Below the pieces are notes generated by a model. The model did not search any database, had not been told where the DNA came from, and was given only the letters and a program-made list of their open reading frames with translations. DNA of 64,000 nt, taken from a virus. Of the stretch, positions 1 to 7,156 are shown one piece after another. Where the stretch lies: positions 1-64,000 of IMG/VR virus record IMGVR_UViG_3300006903_000002; one strand, 5' to 3'. Both the position numbers and the translations under genes were made by a program. Position 1 is the first letter of the stretch. Every line of letters begins with the position of its first letter.

Positions 1-37
1 GCGCCTCTCAACTATAGTGAAGGAGTAAGAGCGGCAC

Positions 38-59
38 GCACATTGCATATATAATGTGC
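38..59 (+). promoter_or_regulatory. TATA-containing hairpin before first gene
   Basis: Arms GCACATT and AATGTGC pair perfectly (7 bp) around an 8-base loop. TATAAT (50-55) runs from the loop into the 3' arm and could be a -10 box; no convincing -35 box lies before it. AGGAGG follows at 60-65. It resembles the TTGG-n7-TGTGCAT elements found before other small genes, with one base more spacing. It could act as promoter, operator or RNA hairpin. Confidence 0.45.
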
Positions 60-76
60 AGGAGGTTTTTAGGAAA

Positions 77-568
77 ATGGACCGATGGTATATTCGTTGT
101 GCGGACTGTCTCAGCATTGGTAGCATCGACTACCCTTATGACCCGCAATGGTCTTGCGGCATTTGCGGTGGGCATGTCGAATTGATGGGCAAAGTCGTTC
201 GTGACCATCTTGAGCGGGAGGAATCGAAAGCAGCTTGCGATGAGCGATGCACACGGGCACAGGGACCAATTTGTGTGTGCAAATGCCTCTGCGCCAATCA
301 TGGCACAGGCCGTAGGGTAAGTTTCGTGGTGCGCGAGAACATTCCAGTGATTGAGTTTGAGCCGGATGAGAAGGCGCTCGAATTCGCAACTTACTGGAAT
401 CAATCAAAGAGCGGGATGGACACTTACATCCAAACCCTTCCCTACTTCCAGCAATACAAAGCTCGACGCGCTATGAGGAAGGCGATTGACAGCCGCACGC
501 GGAAGGCGCGCATCAAGTATGTCAACCTTGTTTTCGGAAACGACACAAAGGTTGAGGTTGTAAGCTGA
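77..568 (+). CDS. Cysteine-rich zinc-ribbon protein
   Basis: Protein of 163 aa. ATG at 77 is chosen because AGGAGG (60-65) precedes it; an in-frame GTG at 56 overlaps that site. The N-terminus has two CxxC pairs (CADC and CGIC), a likely zinc ribbon. A second cysteine cluster in the middle has spacing C-x8-C-x-C-x-C-x-C-x-NHG, which recurs in small uncharacterised phage and bacterial proteins. It is probably a small metal-binding protein. No enzymatic motif is visible and its function is unknown. It is the first complete gene of the window and is followed by a strong hairpin. Confidence 0.75.
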   Translation: MDRWYIRCADCLSIGSIDYPYDPQWSCGICGGHVELMGKVVRDHLEREESKAACDERCTRAQGPICVCKCLCANHGTGRRVSFVVRENIPVIEFEPDEKALEFATYWNQSKSGMDTYIQTLPYFQQYKARRAMRKAIDSRTRKARIKYVNLVFGNDTKVEVVS

Positions 569-579
569 GCAAGTGCACT

Positions 580-612
580 GTGGATGAGCCGCGAAGTGGA
601 CGGCTCATCCAC
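580..612 (+). terminator. 12-bp hairpin after first gene
   Basis: GTGGATGAGCCG and CGGCTCATCCAC form a perfect 12-bp stem around a 9-base loop, starting 11 bases after the stop codon. AAAAGGGG follows instead of a T-run, so it is not a standard intrinsic terminator. It may protect or process the mRNA end. The rest of 569-703 holds only the regulatory element at 670-692. Confidence 0.45.
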
Positions 613-669
613 AAAAGGGGACAGCATGCAAGGACCTGTGCCAATTCACAATCGTTAAGGGGAATTTGG

Positions 670-692
670 TTGGCATGGGTTGTGCATCCAAT
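670..692 (+). promoter_or_regulatory. TTGG-n7-TGTGCAT element
   Basis: TTGG starts exactly 11 bases before TGTGCAT, followed by CCAAT. The outer TTGG/CCAA and inner ATG/CAT can pair. The same spacing occurs before the genes at 62878 and 63690. An AGGTG ribosome site and GTG start follow within 17 bases. Likely a shared promoter or operator of small early genes. Confidence 0.5.
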
Positions 693-703
693 AGGTGTGT
701 AAA

Positions 704-2122
704 GTGAATGGGAAGTGGACACCAGTTGAGGGACTTGCGCCAGCCAAAGCAAATTATTGTCCTCCATCGTTGGAGGACGATGGGCAGAGATTGTGGGTTA
801 CGAGCGACAAGAATGAGGTTTGTGCAGCGTTGGACCCTTGCCTCCACAACGTCATTCCGGCAGGCACCATTTTTGCAGAGGCACCAGACAAAACACACGC
901 ATGGTGCCAAAGGGCAGCAGAACTAGGCTACAAGAAAAAAGTAGGAGACGTGGAACCTTTTGAGAAATTGAATCGTCAGGAGAAGGTGAGCGCGGTGTCG
1001 AAGCGTTTCAACATCTCACGAGTCGTCATCATGAGCGCGACGAATGAGTCTCTTGAAGAGGTATGGAAGAAGGAGGATTTGAAGCTGCTGAAGGGCAGCG
1101 ACGGGAAAGACCTAATCAGCGGAGGCAAGCCGCAGGAGCAGCAAGAAGATAATAAGGGTGGTTTCAAGAATGGCCTTGCAGATACCCTTGCGGAAGCAGT
1201 CAAGGATAAGGTGTTTGATGAGAAGCGCGTCTACACCATTGCGAATGAGGTAGTGACGAAGCGGACGCCTGCGATTGTTGAATCGACTCTTGTTAAGGTT
1301 GACGCCAAGTTGACTGCATTTGAGACTCGCCTTGAGCAGAAGTTCACAAAAGATGTTGTTGTTGTGTTGCCTGAGACGAAAGAGACGAAGGACATGGGCA
1401 AACAGCACACAGTCTTTCCCGAAGTCCTCAAGCTCGTCAGTCTACGATTGAATGTGTGGATGGCTGGACCTGCGGGGGCAGGCAAAAGCTATTTGGCTGC
1501 GGAGATTGCGCGGGCACTAGACCGGCCATTCTTCCGTATCTCATGTGGTCCGCAGACGGCGGCAAGTCAGATTTTCGGTCACACGACCGCCCACGGAGGG
1601 TATGCACAGGGAATCGCGTATCAAGCGTTGACGAATGAGAAGGGTGCAATCCTTCTCTTCGATGAATTCGACAGACTGAATCCGGCTGTGGGTGTGATGG
1701 TCAACGGCCTGCTGGACGGCGGCGCGGTAACGTTTCCGAACGGTGAGACACTCAAGCAGACAGACAAGACGACCTATTTGGTTGCCGCTAATACCTTCGG
1801 GAAGCCTACCGCAGACTTCGGAACGGCCCTTCGACAAGATACCGCGACGATGAGTAGGTTTGTGAAGGTTTTTGTGCCTGTAGATGAGCAGCTTGAGAAG
1901 GCGGTTTTTGGTGACGGTGAGTGGGTCAAGTTCGTGCAGAAGGTGAGGGGAGTTGTGAAGCGCCTTGGCGTCACTTCTCTCGTCGTCACCCCGAGGGCGA
2001 GTGAATATGGTGTGAGGATGTTGGCGAGTGGCATGAGTCGGAAGACGGTTGAAGAGATGCTTTTGTGGAATGGCACACCCGATGAGGATGTGAAGAAAAT
2101 CAAGGCGAATCTACTCGTCTAA
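704..2122 (+). CDS. MoxR/CobS-like AAA+ ATPase
   Basis: Protein of 472 aa. GTG at 704 is preferred because AGGTG sits 7 bases upstream; an in-frame GTG at 695 overlaps that site. The N-terminal 230 residues are charged and lack a recognised domain. The C-terminal half is an AAA+ module with Walker A GPAGAGKS (255-262) and Walker B ILLFDEF (316-322), followed by sensor and arginine-finger regions. MoxR-type ATPases usually remodel targets together with a VWA-domain partner. A VWA protein is encoded far downstream at 23203-23922, and the next gene is a conserved phage protein often seen beside such ATPases. The ATPase call is firm; the target is unknown. Confidence 0.88.
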   Translation: MNGKWTPVEGLAPAKANYCPPSLEDDGQRLWVTSDKNEVCAALDPCLHNVIPAGTIFAEAPDKTHAWCQRAAELGYKKKVGDVEPFEKLNRQEKVSAVSKRFNISRVVIMSATNESLEEVWKKEDLKLLKGSDGKDLISGGKPQEQQEDNKGGFKNGLADTLAEAVKDKVFDEKRVYTIANEVVTKRTPAIVESTLVKVDAKLTAFETRLEQKFTKDVVVVLPETKETKDMGKQHTVFPEVLKLVSLRLNVWMAGPAGAGKSYLAAEIARALDRPFFRISCGPQTAASQIFGHTTAHGGYAQGIAYQALTNEKGAILLFDEFDRLNPAVGVMVNGLLDGGAVTFPNGETLKQTDKTTYLVAANTFGKPTADFGTALRQDTATMSRFVKVFVPVDEQLEKAVFGDGEWVKFVQKVRGVVKRLGVTSLVVTPRASEYGVRMLASGMSRKTVEEMLLWNGTPDEDVKKIKANLLV

Positions 2123-2136
2123 AGGAAGTTGTGAAA

Positions 2137-3000
2137 ATGGCTGAAGACATCTATCGTCACTTCGACACCCTCTCATCCTTCTACGAAGCGTGCAACAAGG
2201 AGAAGCAAATTAGTCGTTTGCGTTCGTCCTCGGACAAGGAAGATGTTTACAACCGTGGAGAAGGGTGGTTTGGCACTCAAGACTTTCCAGCCGCAATCAA
2301 ACTCGCCACAAACGGGTGGAAAGAGGGGGTGAAGATGGCAGAGCCGCTTGCACGCAAACTGAGTGAGGAGATGATTGAAACCCTCTCACGACCGCAGGTG
2401 CAATATGAGGTTGAGGGAGAGATGTTCGACATGGGGAGGGTCATTCAAGAGGAGCCGGAATGTTGGTTCAAGTGGCATCCCGGACAAATCGACTCATCGA
2501 TGGATGAGAGTAATAAGGGGCCGGTGCGCATCGTCCTAAACAATTCTGTGAGTTGTGGTATCTCAACCGACATCATTAAGATGCGAGGTTGTGCTGTGAT
2601 GGCACTTGCGATGGTGCTCAGTGCAGCCGACAGGCCAATCCAGATTGTGTCCACGACTCCACTGAAGGACGATGACTACTTCAGCAGAGACGCTTCGAAG
2701 CTGATTGAATTCGATGTAGTGTTGAAGGACTACTACGATGACATTCAAATGGATGCAGTTGCCTTCTCTCTCATGCACCCATCTTTCTTTCGACGCTTCG
2801 GCTTTAGGATGATGGAAATCCTCGGAATTCAAAGCAGTGGTTATGGTTATCCGAAGGACTCCATCCACACCCAAAAAGGCGACATCTACCTCGGACAAGC
2901 GATGTGGGGAGACAACAAGTGGAAGAGTATGGAGAGTGCTGAGAAGTGGGTGAGGGAGCAGCTTGTGGCACAGGGCGTGCAATTCATTCAAGGAGCTTGA
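2137..3000 (+). CDS. Conserved phage protein beside AAA+ ATPase
   Basis: Protein of 287 aa. ATG at 2137 has AAAGGAAG 8 bases upstream. The fold is not recognised from motifs. It starts with a segment rich in charged residues (SDKEDVYNRGEGW) and has a middle region of alternating hydrophobic strands and helices (IVLNNSVSCG, AVMALAMVLSAADRP) that could be a VWA-like or Rossmann-like core without a clear MIDAS. Its position directly after the MoxR-like ATPase (14-base gap) suggests the two work together, as in CobS/CobT-type or MoxR/VWA pairs. That is inference; no catalytic residues can be assigned. Confidence 0.7.
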   Translation: MAEDIYRHFDTLSSFYEACNKEKQISRLRSSSDKEDVYNRGEGWFGTQDFPAAIKLATNGWKEGVKMAEPLARKLSEEMIETLSRPQVQYEVEGEMFDMGRVIQEEPECWFKWHPGQIDSSMDESNKGPVRIVLNNSVSCGISTDIIKMRGCAVMALAMVLSAADRPIQIVSTTPLKDDDYFSRDASKLIEFDVVLKDYYDDIQMDAVAFSLMHPSFFRRFGFRMMEILGIQSSGYGYPKDSIHTQKGDIYLGQAMWGDNKWKSMESAEKWVREQLVAQGVQFIQGA

Positions 3001-3002
3001 AA

Positions 3003-3215
3003 ATGGCAGAAGAAAATAACGCATCGTTTCCGTTCTTAGCAATTCTTGGACTTATCTTCATCACACTCAAATTGCTTGGCAAGATTGAGTGGAGTTGGTG
3101 GTGGGTGACACTGCCGTTGTGGGGACCGCCTGTGCTACTTGTAGTGGTCGCATTGGCCGCTCTTGTGGTGGGTGCAGTGGTGTGGGTGATTGTGTGGGCG
3201 TGGGAGAATCGGTAA
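3003..3215 (+). CDS. Small membrane protein, two TM segments
   Basis: Protein of 70 aa starting two bases after the previous stop, with AAGGAGC just upstream. Two hydrophobic stretches (about residues 9-24 and 31-66, the second long enough to span twice) are linked by a tryptophan-rich segment (WSWWWV). The C-terminus is positively charged. It is probably an inner-membrane peptide and could modify the host envelope. No family recognised. Confidence 0.65.
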   Translation: MAEENNASFPFLAILGLIFITLKLLGKIEWSWWWVTLPLWGPPVLLVVVALAALVVGAVVWVIVWAWENR

Positions 3216-3361
3216 TCAAGTGGATTAGTCAACGACTGTGCGTCTTCCACAAAACGGTGGATGCAAAGGAGTTGATGCTTAAGTCGGACGGGAAACAGCG
3301 ACTATATGTCGAGTGCCCCGTCTGCGGATGGGAGTCAGAAGGATGGACCCTGAAACAATAA
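3200..3361 (+). CDS. Small CxxC protein
   Basis: About 53 aa from GTG 3200, overlapping the previous gene by 16 bases; GTG 3194 is an alternative start. The C-terminal CPVCGWES looks like half of a zinc ribbon. The frame is open further upstream but only in the shadow of the membrane gene. Function unknown. Confidence 0.5.
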   Translation: MGESVIKWISQRLCVFHKTVDAKELMLKSDGKQRLYVECPVCGWESEGWTLKQ

Positions 3362-3945
3362 AAAAGCATATTGAAGAGTTGGCAGACGCAATCGACAACT
3401 TTACCCCCGAAAAAGGGAAAGCCTACGATTCGTATACGCAGTTTGATTCGAGCGCGCACCTTGATAAGGTGGAGAGGTTGAAACAAATCGCTACGGATGA
3501 GGGATACACATATACGGAAAATGCCCTTGCGGTTGCGAATGACGTTTTCAAGCTGTCTCCGATTGAGGCTTTCAAATTTATGCTGCGGGTGGAGCATACA
3601 GGCGGCGCGATGTTCAGAACGAAAAGCGGCAACATGAAGATGCTGTGGATTAATAAGGATGTTACAACGGACAGACAGCATGCAATCATCCTTGTCCACG
3701 AACTTGCACACGCGCTTTGCACAACGGACACACTTTTTGGAAACCTCTCTCAAAAGAGTCATGAGGCAATTGCCTATGGGGTGACACACATTTTCGGCAA
3801 AGCGTGGGACTTACCATACTACATGGATTCGTTGTTGTTTGCGCTTTACGTTCAGCGGGTGAAGGGGAAGGACTTGAGAGATGCGTCGGAAACCATCGTC
3901 AACATTAGTGGACGAATCCTCTCCGCACTTGACACCGGAAAGTGA
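3343..3945 (+). CDS. HExxH zinc metallopeptidase-like protein
   Basis: Protein of 200 aa. The motif HELAH at 119-123 is a classic zincin signature, and the later helix has glutamate E140 in SHEAIA as a candidate third ligand. The N-terminus is helical and charged. ATG 3343 has GGGAG upstream. The next gene, overlapping by 65 bases, encodes an XRE-type helix-turn-helix. Peptidase plus XRE regulator recalls ImmA/ImmR pairs, in which the peptidase cleaves the repressor. Here the order is peptidase first, and the link is inference. It could also act on host proteins. Confidence 0.75.
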   Translation: MDPETIKKHIEELADAIDNFTPEKGKAYDSYTQFDSSAHLDKVERLKQIATDEGYTYTENALAVANDVFKLSPIEAFKFMLRVEHTGGAMFRTKSGNMKMLWINKDVTTDRQHAIILVHELAHALCTTDTLFGNLSQKSHEAIAYGVTHIFGKAWDLPYYMDSLLFALYVQRVKGKDLRDASETIVNISGRILSALDTGK

Positions 3946-4156
3946 CTTCATAACACACACTCTACAACAACTAGAGGAGTTGAGGGCGCTCGAAAAGGTG
4001 AGTAGAACAGAGTGGGCGAAACGACTCAAATGGACGGGAACAAGGATTTGGCTTACCTTCAAGGGAGGGGACTTGATGCTCTCAACGGTTGCAAGGATGG
4101 CACACAAACTTGGTAAACGACCACTTATTGTGTTTGTAGATGAGGTGGAGAGATGA
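3881..4156 (+). CDS. XRE-type helix-turn-helix regulator
   Basis: Protein of 91 aa; ATG 3881 has AAGGA 11 bases upstream, and GTG 3908 is a shorter alternative. The segment from SRTEWAKRL to LSTVARMAHKLG has the spacing of a lambda-repressor-like helix-turn-helix, with the conserved small residue in the turn (KWTGTRIW) and the typical ending ALGKRP/LGKRP. It probably binds DNA. The neighbouring HExxH protein is a possible regulator of its stability. The stop overlaps the next ATG. Confidence 0.65.
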   Translation: MRRKPSSTLVDESSPHLTPESDFITHTLQQLEELRALEKVSRTEWAKRLKWTGTRIWLTFKGGDLMLSTVARMAHKLGKRPLIVFVDEVER

Positions 4157-4488
4157 GTCAACAGCAAGAGATTTGGTTGGGGGAAGCACCAGAAGAGGGA
4201 GCAAAGCGAGATGCAATCCATGTGGCGGTAGCGCCTGCAATCGCGGGTGAGACGTTGTGGCCGGGAGACAAAGTGGGATTCAACCACGATAGGACGATGA
4301 CGACAAACACGAAAGTGTTTGTTGGAGTGGTGGACCCATTTAGCAACAAACTACAAAGGGGTGAGAGGTTTTGGCTTATCCTCTTCCCACAAACGGTGCA
4401 AAACCTTCGGCACGAGTGGGACCATCCACAATTCCCGCAAGTCGAGGACAAAGAAGAGGAGTATTATGATGGCTGTTCAGGATGTTGA
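4153..4488 (+). CDS. Conserved hypothetical phage protein
   Basis: Protein of 111 aa. It belongs to a type of small phage protein with a glycine/proline-rich first half (WPGDKVGF, VGVVDPF) and a conserved C-terminal block FWLILFPQTVQNLRHEW. The protein ends in an acidic tail and a CSGC pair. The strand pattern suggests a small beta barrel. Function unknown. ATG overlaps the previous stop. Confidence 0.65.
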   Translation: MSQQQEIWLGEAPEEGAKRDAIHVAVAPAIAGETLWPGDKVGFNHDRTMTTNTKVFVGVVDPFSNKLQRGERFWLILFPQTVQNLRHEWDHPQFPQVEDKEEEYYDGCSGC

Positions 4489-4618
4489 CCTAGTAGAGAG
4501 GCTACGGCTATATGCGGCGGTAAGTCCAATGCCTGCGGCTACGACGATGGAGGAGGCCGCGAAGGAGATTGAAAGGCTTCGAAAACGATTGGAGCAATTG
4601 GAGGAAGACGGTGCCTAA
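4466..4618 (+). CDS. Small coiled-coil protein
   Basis: Protein of 50 aa from ATG 4466 (a second ATG follows at 4469) with AGAGGAG upstream. It overlaps the previous gene by 23 bases. The C-terminal half (EEAAKEIERLRKRLEQLEE) has heptad spacing of leucines and is a short coiled coil, so it probably forms dimers. Function unknown. Confidence 0.6.
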   Translation: MMAVQDVDLVERLRLYAAVSPMPAATTMEEAAKEIERLRKRLEQLEEDGA

Positions 4619-4772
4619 GAAGAGCGTGAAGAAGAAGAAGGCGACAAAAGTCGCATGGTTGACGCTTGCAAAGAGTGGGCGCATTCCGAGTGCGGACGGA
4701 ACGTGGATTGCTGCGGAGAGGGTGAAGGATTCGGTTGCACACGATTTCCAGCATGGGTATCACATCAAATGA
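4611..4772 (+). CDS. Small basic protein
   Basis: Protein of 53 aa from GTG 4611, preceded by GGAGGAAG. The N-terminus is very basic (PKKSVKKKKATK), which suits nucleic-acid binding; the rest is mixed (WLTLAKSGRIPSADGTW). Its first codons overlap the end of the previous gene and its stop overlaps the next ATG, so it is translated as part of a chain. No family recognised. Confidence 0.6.
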   Translation: MPKKSVKKKKATKVAWLTLAKSGRIPSADGTWIAAERVKDSVAHDFQHGYHIK

Positions 4773-4885
4773 TTGAAATTATTCACGCAGCGAACCAACT
4801 GACGTGGCCGGGAGCCATCTTCCTCTCCGTCCTGTGTCTTTGTGTTTTGGGTTACTTCGCCTTATTCATTAGGGGTATCTTTTGA
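4769..4885 (+). CDS. 38-aa single-pass membrane peptide
   Basis: ATG overlaps the previous TGA (ATGA). Residues 14-35 form one hydrophobic segment (GAIFLSVLCLCVLGYFALFI). Likely a membrane peptide; function unknown. Confidence 0.55.
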   Translation: MIEIIHAANQLTWPGAIFLSVLCLCVLGYFALFIRGIF

Positions 4886-5073
4886 CTAGGCCGTTGAACT
4901 GGATACTTGTTGCGAGCGCAATCATAGTTGAGTTGGCAACAGGATTAGCGTATTTGTTGCCTACCATTCCCAATACCTACGGTCCTCATCCCACCTTGGG
5001 CGTTCTTCTCGTGGTGGCAGGACTTGTAGCAATACTTGCGTTGTTAGATGCCTTTTTGGAAGAAACAAAATGA
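4882..5073 (+). CDS. Small membrane protein
   Basis: Protein of 63 aa starting at TTG 4882, which overlaps the previous TGA and has AGGGG upstream. Two hydrophobic segments (about 7-24 and 40-57) separated by a proline-rich loop suggest a hairpin in the membrane. The short acidic C-terminus would be cytoplasmic. Function unknown. Confidence 0.6.
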   Translation: MTRPLNWILVASAIIVELATGLAYLLPTIPNTYGPHPTLGVLLVVAGLVAILALLDAFLEETK

Positions 5074-5267
5074 AGAAGCTATTCGAAATGACGCTTGGGT
5101 GGGAAGTGGATAATATGATGCGCATTCGCTCTACCCTTGACCCGCAAGTCATCCAACACGTTGATGGAAGGCATGTCGCGGAAGCAATTGCGAAGAGTCG
5201 GGGGAGTAGGCAGAAGCGGTTTGTTGAAAGATATTTGCAGGGGTTCAGTGGAAGGGAAGTGCAATGA
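5070..5267 (+). CDS. Small helical protein
   Basis: Protein of 65 aa, ATG overlapping the previous stop. The sequence is amphipathic and basic towards the end (KSRGSRQKRFVERYLQ). No family recognised. It sits in a run of stop-start overlaps, which supports its being real. Confidence 0.55.
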   Translation: MKKLFEMTLGWEVDNMMRIRSTLDPQVIQHVDGRHVAEAIAKSRGSRQKRFVERYLQGFSGREVQ

Positions 5268-5341
5268 CACAAGACATTGTGTTTGCGGGGATTATCGTCG
5301 TCATTTTAATACGTCTAGTGGTAGCTATAGTTGAGTCCTAG
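5264..5341 (+). CDS. 25-aa membrane peptide
   Basis: ATG 5264 overlaps the previous TGA. Almost the whole peptide is one hydrophobic helix (IVFAGIIVVILI, LVVAIV) with a single arginine inside. It is the last gene of this plus-strand run, and its stop overlaps by four bases the end of the convergent gene. Confidence 0.5.
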   Translation: MTQDIVFAGIIVVILIRLVVAIVES

Positions 5342-6198
5342 GACTTGTCCTCCTTCAACCTCCTCAACATAGAACGACAAGCCTCTTTATGCAATCCACA
5401 CTCTTCACTCATAATTTCCGCGAGGGAATTGATAGACTCCTTCGGGTTGTTGATAAGGAGGGTAGTGGCCTTTTGCTTCATCATCAGATTGTCAATCCTC
5501 CACATATAGTGTGGGGTGCGACTAACGTTCAGCTTATGTTCTCCAATGGTACGTCCTTCATACATCATTTGCTTCTTTCCGACGTGCAGAACGGTGTCCA
5601 TTCTCGCGGGCAGGGCATTCGAACCCCTCTGTTCGCTCATCAAGTCGAAGTAGTCAGGGTTTCCCTTTCGGCTATGCGACACAATAACGATGGCACTCGG
5701 CCTACAACCAAGTTCAAGACCTTGCAAAACCTTCTCAATCACAAAGCTTCTATCCTCATCTCCCTCATGCAGTTGGCGAATGGTGTCGATGAACACTGCG
5801 ACGGGATTGATGGGAGGGATGTAGGTGCGAAGATACTGACAACCTGTCGAATGGATGTCGAAGGGAAACGGTGTCATCTCCCTATCCGCGAAGAAGATGT
5901 TGTCAATCTTCCACCCCTCAAGAGCAATTTGCTGATTGCGCTGCTGCCACAACTCCCGTGGGGTGTCGAGTTGCAGATAGCAGACTGGTCCGTGGATGTG
6001 GATTGGGAACCCAAGGAAGTCCTCCCTTGTGGCATCACTTATGCAACTTGCCATTTGGAGGGCAGCAAACGACTTACCGACCTTGGGTTTGCCGAAGATG
6101 TTTAGGAAGCCACTAACGGGGAGCAAGTCCTCCACCACCCACACTTTAGCCGCATGGGGCAATTGTAGGTATTGTGGGCCTGCGGCGAAAGATTGCAT
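5338..6198 (-). CDS. RepA/AAA_25-type ATPase (putative helicase)
   Basis: Protein of 286 aa and the only minus-strand gene in the first 33 kb. Walker A GKPKVGKS lies at about 36-43, Walker B VAVFIDTI near 140, and VSHSRKG follows as a likely sensor, as in RepA/RSF1010-type hexameric helicases and related RecA-fold ATPases. The C-terminus (SLAEIMSEECGLHKEA) looks like a winged-helix end. ATG 6198 is chosen because TGCTACAAT ends only 7 bases upstream, which gives a leaderless mRNA; a longer frame reaches 6333 but would erase that promoter and the divergent gene's ribosome site. A replicative or recombination helicase is the likely role. Confidence 0.8.
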   Translation of the reverse strand: MQSFAAGPQYLQLPHAAKVWVVEDLLPVSGFLNIFGKPKVGKSFAALQMASCISDATREDFLGFPIHIHGPVCYLQLDTPRELWQQRNQQIALEGWKIDNIFFADREMTPFPFDIHSTGCQYLRTYIPPINPVAVFIDTIRQLHEGDEDRSFVIEKVLQGLELGCRPSAIVIVSHSRKGNPDYFDLMSEQRGSNALPARMDTVLHVGKKQMMYEGRTIGEHKLNVSRTPHYMWRIDNLMMKQKATTLLINNPKESINSLAEIMSEECGLHKEACRSMLRRLKEDKS

Positions 6199-6205
6199 TC
6201 TTTTA

Positions 6206-6214
6206 ATTGTAGCA
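6206..6214 (-). promoter_or_regulatory. Extended -10 promoter, leaderless
   Basis: On the minus strand TGC-TACAAT ends 7 bases before ATG 6198, so transcription would begin at or next to the start codon. No clear -35 box is visible, which fits an extended -10 promoter. The gap to the divergent gene is only 30 bases. Confidence 0.55.
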
Positions 6215-6228
6215 CAATGGAGTGATGC

Positions 6229-6522
6229 ATGACCGAAACAGACATCCTCAGCCCGCACGCGCAGAAGAGTGAATGTAAGAGGATTGACGTGGCGAAGGAA
6301 GTGTGCTACATTAAGTTCAATCCTCTCAAGCACTTAGACGGGAAGAAGCTGGATGAGGTAATGGAAGTGAAGAGAGTCATCCTCATTGCAGCGGAAACCG
6401 TCCGTGGGGAGACGCTGGCGCTCGATGTGAATGCGGGAGGGGAGATTGTGGGGATAGAGTTGATTGCGCCCGGAATGAAGCCCTGTCAACCTAGTTGGCA
6501 ACATAATGAAAGGACACATTAA
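6229..6522 (+). CDS. Small DUF2283-like protein
   Basis: Protein of 97 aa. The segment LDVNAGGEIVGIELIAPG matches the pattern of DUF2283-type domains (strand, D-x-x-G-x-I-V-G-I-E, strand), normally 45-70 aa; here there is an N-terminal extension with two cysteines. Function of the family is unknown. GGAG precedes the ATG. It opens a plus-strand run that is divergent from the RepA-like gene. Confidence 0.6.
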   Translation: MTETDILSPHAQKSECKRIDVAKEVCYIKFNPLKHLDGKKLDEVMEVKRVILIAAETVRGETLALDVNAGGEIVGIELIAPGMKPCQPSWQHNERTH

Positions 6523-6731
6523 TGGGATGGAGTTTAGAAGACTTTAGCGAGTTAGGGAAGTTGTTAGACAAGCGTGCAGATGCGATTACGCAAAGGTGGG
6601 GGAACGACCCGCAGGATGTGAAGGTTTTGATTGACTTCATTTCTCGTTTGAGCGATGATGATTTTAGGAGCCTTTGTGACGTGGCAACAATCGGATACGC
6701 ATTGGGCGTAGAGGAAGAAAATGGTTCATAA
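6522..6731 (+). CDS. Small helical hypothetical protein
   Basis: Protein of 69 aa, start overlapping the previous stop by one base. It is all-helical by composition, with an acidic C-terminus (GVEEENGS). No motif recognised. Confidence 0.6.
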   Translation: MGWSLEDFSELGKLLDKRADAITQRWGNDPQDVKVLIDFISRLSDDDFRSLCDVATIGYALGVEEENGS

Positions 6732-6990
6732 ACAGTATGAAGAGATGATTCACAAGATGTCGAAGGAAGTGATTGAGACGCTTCCGAAGGAGCACCGGGC
6801 GTATGCGGCAGGATTGGGCGTTACCGTCAGTGCAGCACTCATTTTGGCGCGGCTAAACGACATGGATGTGCCCGCAACCGTAGACATCGCAATCCTTCGG
6901 TTGATTGCAAACCAACTGGAGATGTTCGAAGAGGAGCTTAGGAAGCAACATGAGACAGTTGTTCGGACAGACAAAGAAATTCAGCATTAG
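6721..6990 (+). CDS. Helical hypothetical protein
   Basis: Protein of 89 aa overlapping its neighbour by 11 bases. The middle (YAAGLGVTVSAALILARL) is alanine-rich and weakly hydrophobic; the C-terminus (ANQLEMFEEELRKQHE) is a probable coiled coil. Function unknown. Confidence 0.6.
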   Translation: MVHKQYEEMIHKMSKEVIETLPKEHRAYAAGLGVTVSAALILARLNDMDVPATVDIAILRLIANQLEMFEEELRKQHETVVRTDKEIQH

Positions 6991-7156
6991 ACAGTCGGAT
7001 GTGGGTGCAATCATTCTCCTCAAAGACCTTGAGGAGAGGAAGATTACACTCGAAGATGTGGGAAGGGTGTATGTGGTGGACGCGAAGGGCGACTATATAG
7101 AGGATGCGCCACAACCACGAGAAGAAGATGATGAGTTTGATGAAGAGGAGTGGTAA
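6950..7156 (+). CDS. Small acidic-tailed protein
   Basis: Protein of 68 aa from ATG 6950 with TTAGGAAG upstream, overlapping the previous gene by 41 bases. The basic N-terminus (RQLFGQTKKFSIRQ) is followed by a strand-rich core and a strongly acidic tail (EEDDEFDEEEW). Function unknown. Confidence 0.6.
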   Translation: MRQLFGQTKKFSIRQSDVGAIILLKDLEERKITLEDVGRVYVVDAKGDYIEDAPQPREEDDEFDEEEW

